Source of the DNA: Sphingomonas mollis
GTDB taxonomy: Bacteria; Pseudomonadota; Alphaproteobacteria; Sphingomonadales; Sphingomonadaceae
Length of the DNA: 64,000 bases
Reading direction: 5' to 3'
Assembly: GCF_016427505.1 (NCBI RefSeq)
Contig: NZ_JAELXS010000003.1
Coordinates: 248,001 to 312,000 of the forward strand
Shown: piece after piece, positions 62,967 to 64,000 of the stretch
How positions within the stretch are numbered: position 1 is the first letter of the stretch
Layout: each line of letters begins with the position of its first letter
Made by a program: the position numbers and the translations under genes
Notes under the pieces: generated by a model
Told to the model about the DNA's origin: nothing
Databases searched by the model: none
What the model saw: only the letters and a program-made list of their open reading frames with translations

Positions 62967-64000
62967 GGGCGATGTTTGCTGTGATGCTGGCGTTGCTGCC
63001 CGCCCCCGCATTCGCCGATGCGCTGGTCGATAATGTCGATGGCATCACGCTGGATGCCGATGGCAAGGTGGTGCGCTTCACCGGGCTGGTGCTGACGACG
63101 GATGGCAAGGTCGTGCGGTTGCTGGGCGAGAAGGACAAGCGGCCGGAGAAGCTCGACTGGCGCGCGGACATGAAGGGGCGGGTGATGCTGCCGGGCTTCG
63201 TGGATGCTCATGGGCATGTGATGGAACTGGGGTTCCGGGCGCTGGAACTCGATCTGTCGGGTACGAAGTCGCTGGACGAGGCGAAGGCGCGGATCGCGGC
63301 CTATGCGGCGGCCAATCCGGAGCGGAAGTGGATTCTGGGCGGCGGCTGGAATCAGGAGGCATGGGGGCTGGGGCGCTTTCCGACCGCTGCCGATCTGGAT
63401 GCGGTGGTCGCGGATCGACCGGTGTTCCTGTCGCGGGTCGATGGCCATGCCGGCTGGGCGAACAGCGCGGCGATCAAGGCGGCAGGCGTGACCGCGAAGA
63501 GCGTGTCGCCACCGGGCGGGCGGATCGAGAAGGCGGGATTGCTGCCCAGTGGCGTGTTCGTCGATGCGGCGCAGGAACTGATCCGCAAGGCGGTGCCGGC
63601 GATTCAGCCCAAGGAGCGCGATGTCGCCTTCGTGAAGGCACAGACGGCGTTGCTGTCGATGGGCATCACCGCGACCGCCGACATGGGCACGACCGTGGAC
63701 GAATGGCTGACGTACCGGCGGATGGGCGATCGCGGGGCGCTGCGCGTGCGGATCATGAGCTATGGCAGCGGGATCGACGATACGGTGCGGATCGGTGGCA
63801 CGGGGCCGACGCCGTGGCTGTATGCCGACAAGCTGAAGCTGGTGGGCGTGAAGCTGTATGGCGACGGTGCGCTGGGATCGCGCGGCGCGTGGTTGAAGGC
63901 GCCCTATGCCGATGCGCCACGCGAGCGGGGGCTGGGTTTCATGACCGATACGGTCATCCGCAACCTGATGAGCCGGGCGGCGATGGATAATTATCAGGTT
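62963..64000 (+). CDS. exported amidohydrolase (YtcJ-like), 3' end outside window
   Basis: The first 346 residues of a metal-dependent amidohydrolase. It starts at GTG overlapping the previous stop by GTGA, with a signal peptide ending AFA (about 18). It has a beta-rich N-terminal part (LVLTTDGKVVRLLG), the metal motif VMLPGFVDAHGHVMELG, GGGWNQEAWG, SRVDGHAGWANSAA and KLYGDGALGSRGAWL. These fit the YtcJ/LAF3-type group. The C-terminal metal ligands are outside the window. Confidence 0.92.
   Translation, partial: MRAMFAVMLALLPAPAFADALVDNVDGITLDADGKVVRFTGLVLTTDGKVVRLLGEKDKRPEKLDWRADMKGRVMLPGFVDAHGHVMELGFRALELDLSGTKSLDEAKARIAAYAAANPERKWILGGGWNQEAWGLGRFPTAADLDAVVADRPVFLSRVDGHAGWANSAAIKAAGVTAKSVSPPGGRIEKAGLLPSGVFVDAAQELIRKAVPAIQPKERDVAFVKAQTALLSMGITATADMGTTVDEWLTYRRMGDRGALRVRIMSYGSGIDDTVRIGGTGPTPWLYADKLKLVGVKLYGDGALGSRGAWLKAPYADAPRERGLGFMTDTVIRNLMSRAAMDNYQV

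Overview
This window is high-GC DNA from an alphaproteobacterium of the Sphingomonadaceae, most likely a Sphingomonas-type organism. The call rests on a serine palmitoyltransferase that keeps every catalytic residue of the Sphingomonas paucimobilis enzyme at the same residue number, sitting with an acyl carrier protein and a ceramide-reductase-like gene. Supporting signs are a PhoK-type alkaline phosphatase, a methionine synthase split into two genes behind an ArsR-methyltransferase regulator, three exact EcfG-type general-stress promoters, and several families of palindromic intergenic repeats. I see no phage, integrase, transposase, rRNA or CRISPR array. The content is mostly chromosomal housekeeping and accessory metabolism, in about 63 credible protein genes and 2 tRNAs.

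Layout. 1-5.1 kb: the start of lptF, a hybrid sensor kinase and the sphingolipid genes spt, acp and cerR-like, all on the minus strand. 5.2-16.1 kb: the usual rplU-rpmA-GNAT-obgE-proB series on the minus strand, interrupted by a two-component system, a PEP-CTERM protein, a methyltransferase, a TetR/hydrolase pair and repeat-rich gaps; hspQ and tRNA-Ser follow. 16.3-20.8 kb: a GGDEF-EAL protein, a cupredoxin-like protein, a DUF3034 protein and a truncated globin. 21.0-26.7 kb: a 1119-residue protein joining glycosidase-like, deacetylase and glycosyltransferase domains, a GH39 glycosidase and a MarR-like regulator. 26.7-32.9 kb: MscS channel, topoisomerase IB, PfpI-like protein, MFS transporter, SodC and ThpR. 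33.0-44.4 kb: BI-1 membrane protein, transglutaminase-like protein, stress-type small proteins, extensin-like and NUDIX proteins, tRNA-Ala, a DUF2171 protein, oxidoreductases, a zinc peptidase and a small lipoprotein.

44.4-50.2 kb is a methionine-cycle operon (ArsR-methyltransferase, metF, metH-N, metH-C) whose promoter is covered by a perfect 22-bp palindrome. 50.4-55.6 kb holds a cation/proton antiporter, a PhoK-like phosphatase and a DsbD-like thiol reductase. 55.6-59.7 kb holds the ATP-grasp / alpha-E / transglutaminase operon and, convergent to it, bpt. 59.9-64.0 kb holds a stress-promoter-driven secreted peptide, a gene-poor stretch, ilvA, a beta-hydroxyacid dehydrogenase and the start of an amidohydrolase.

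The most unusual things are: a dispersed element of about 125-137 bp found just downstream of two unrelated genes in the sense orientation; three exact EcfG promoters in front of small poorly characterised proteins; the methionine operon with an operator-covered and probably leaderless promoter; and the globin/DUF3034/cupredoxin/c-di-GMP cluster. Function calls come from reading motifs by eye; no database search was run.
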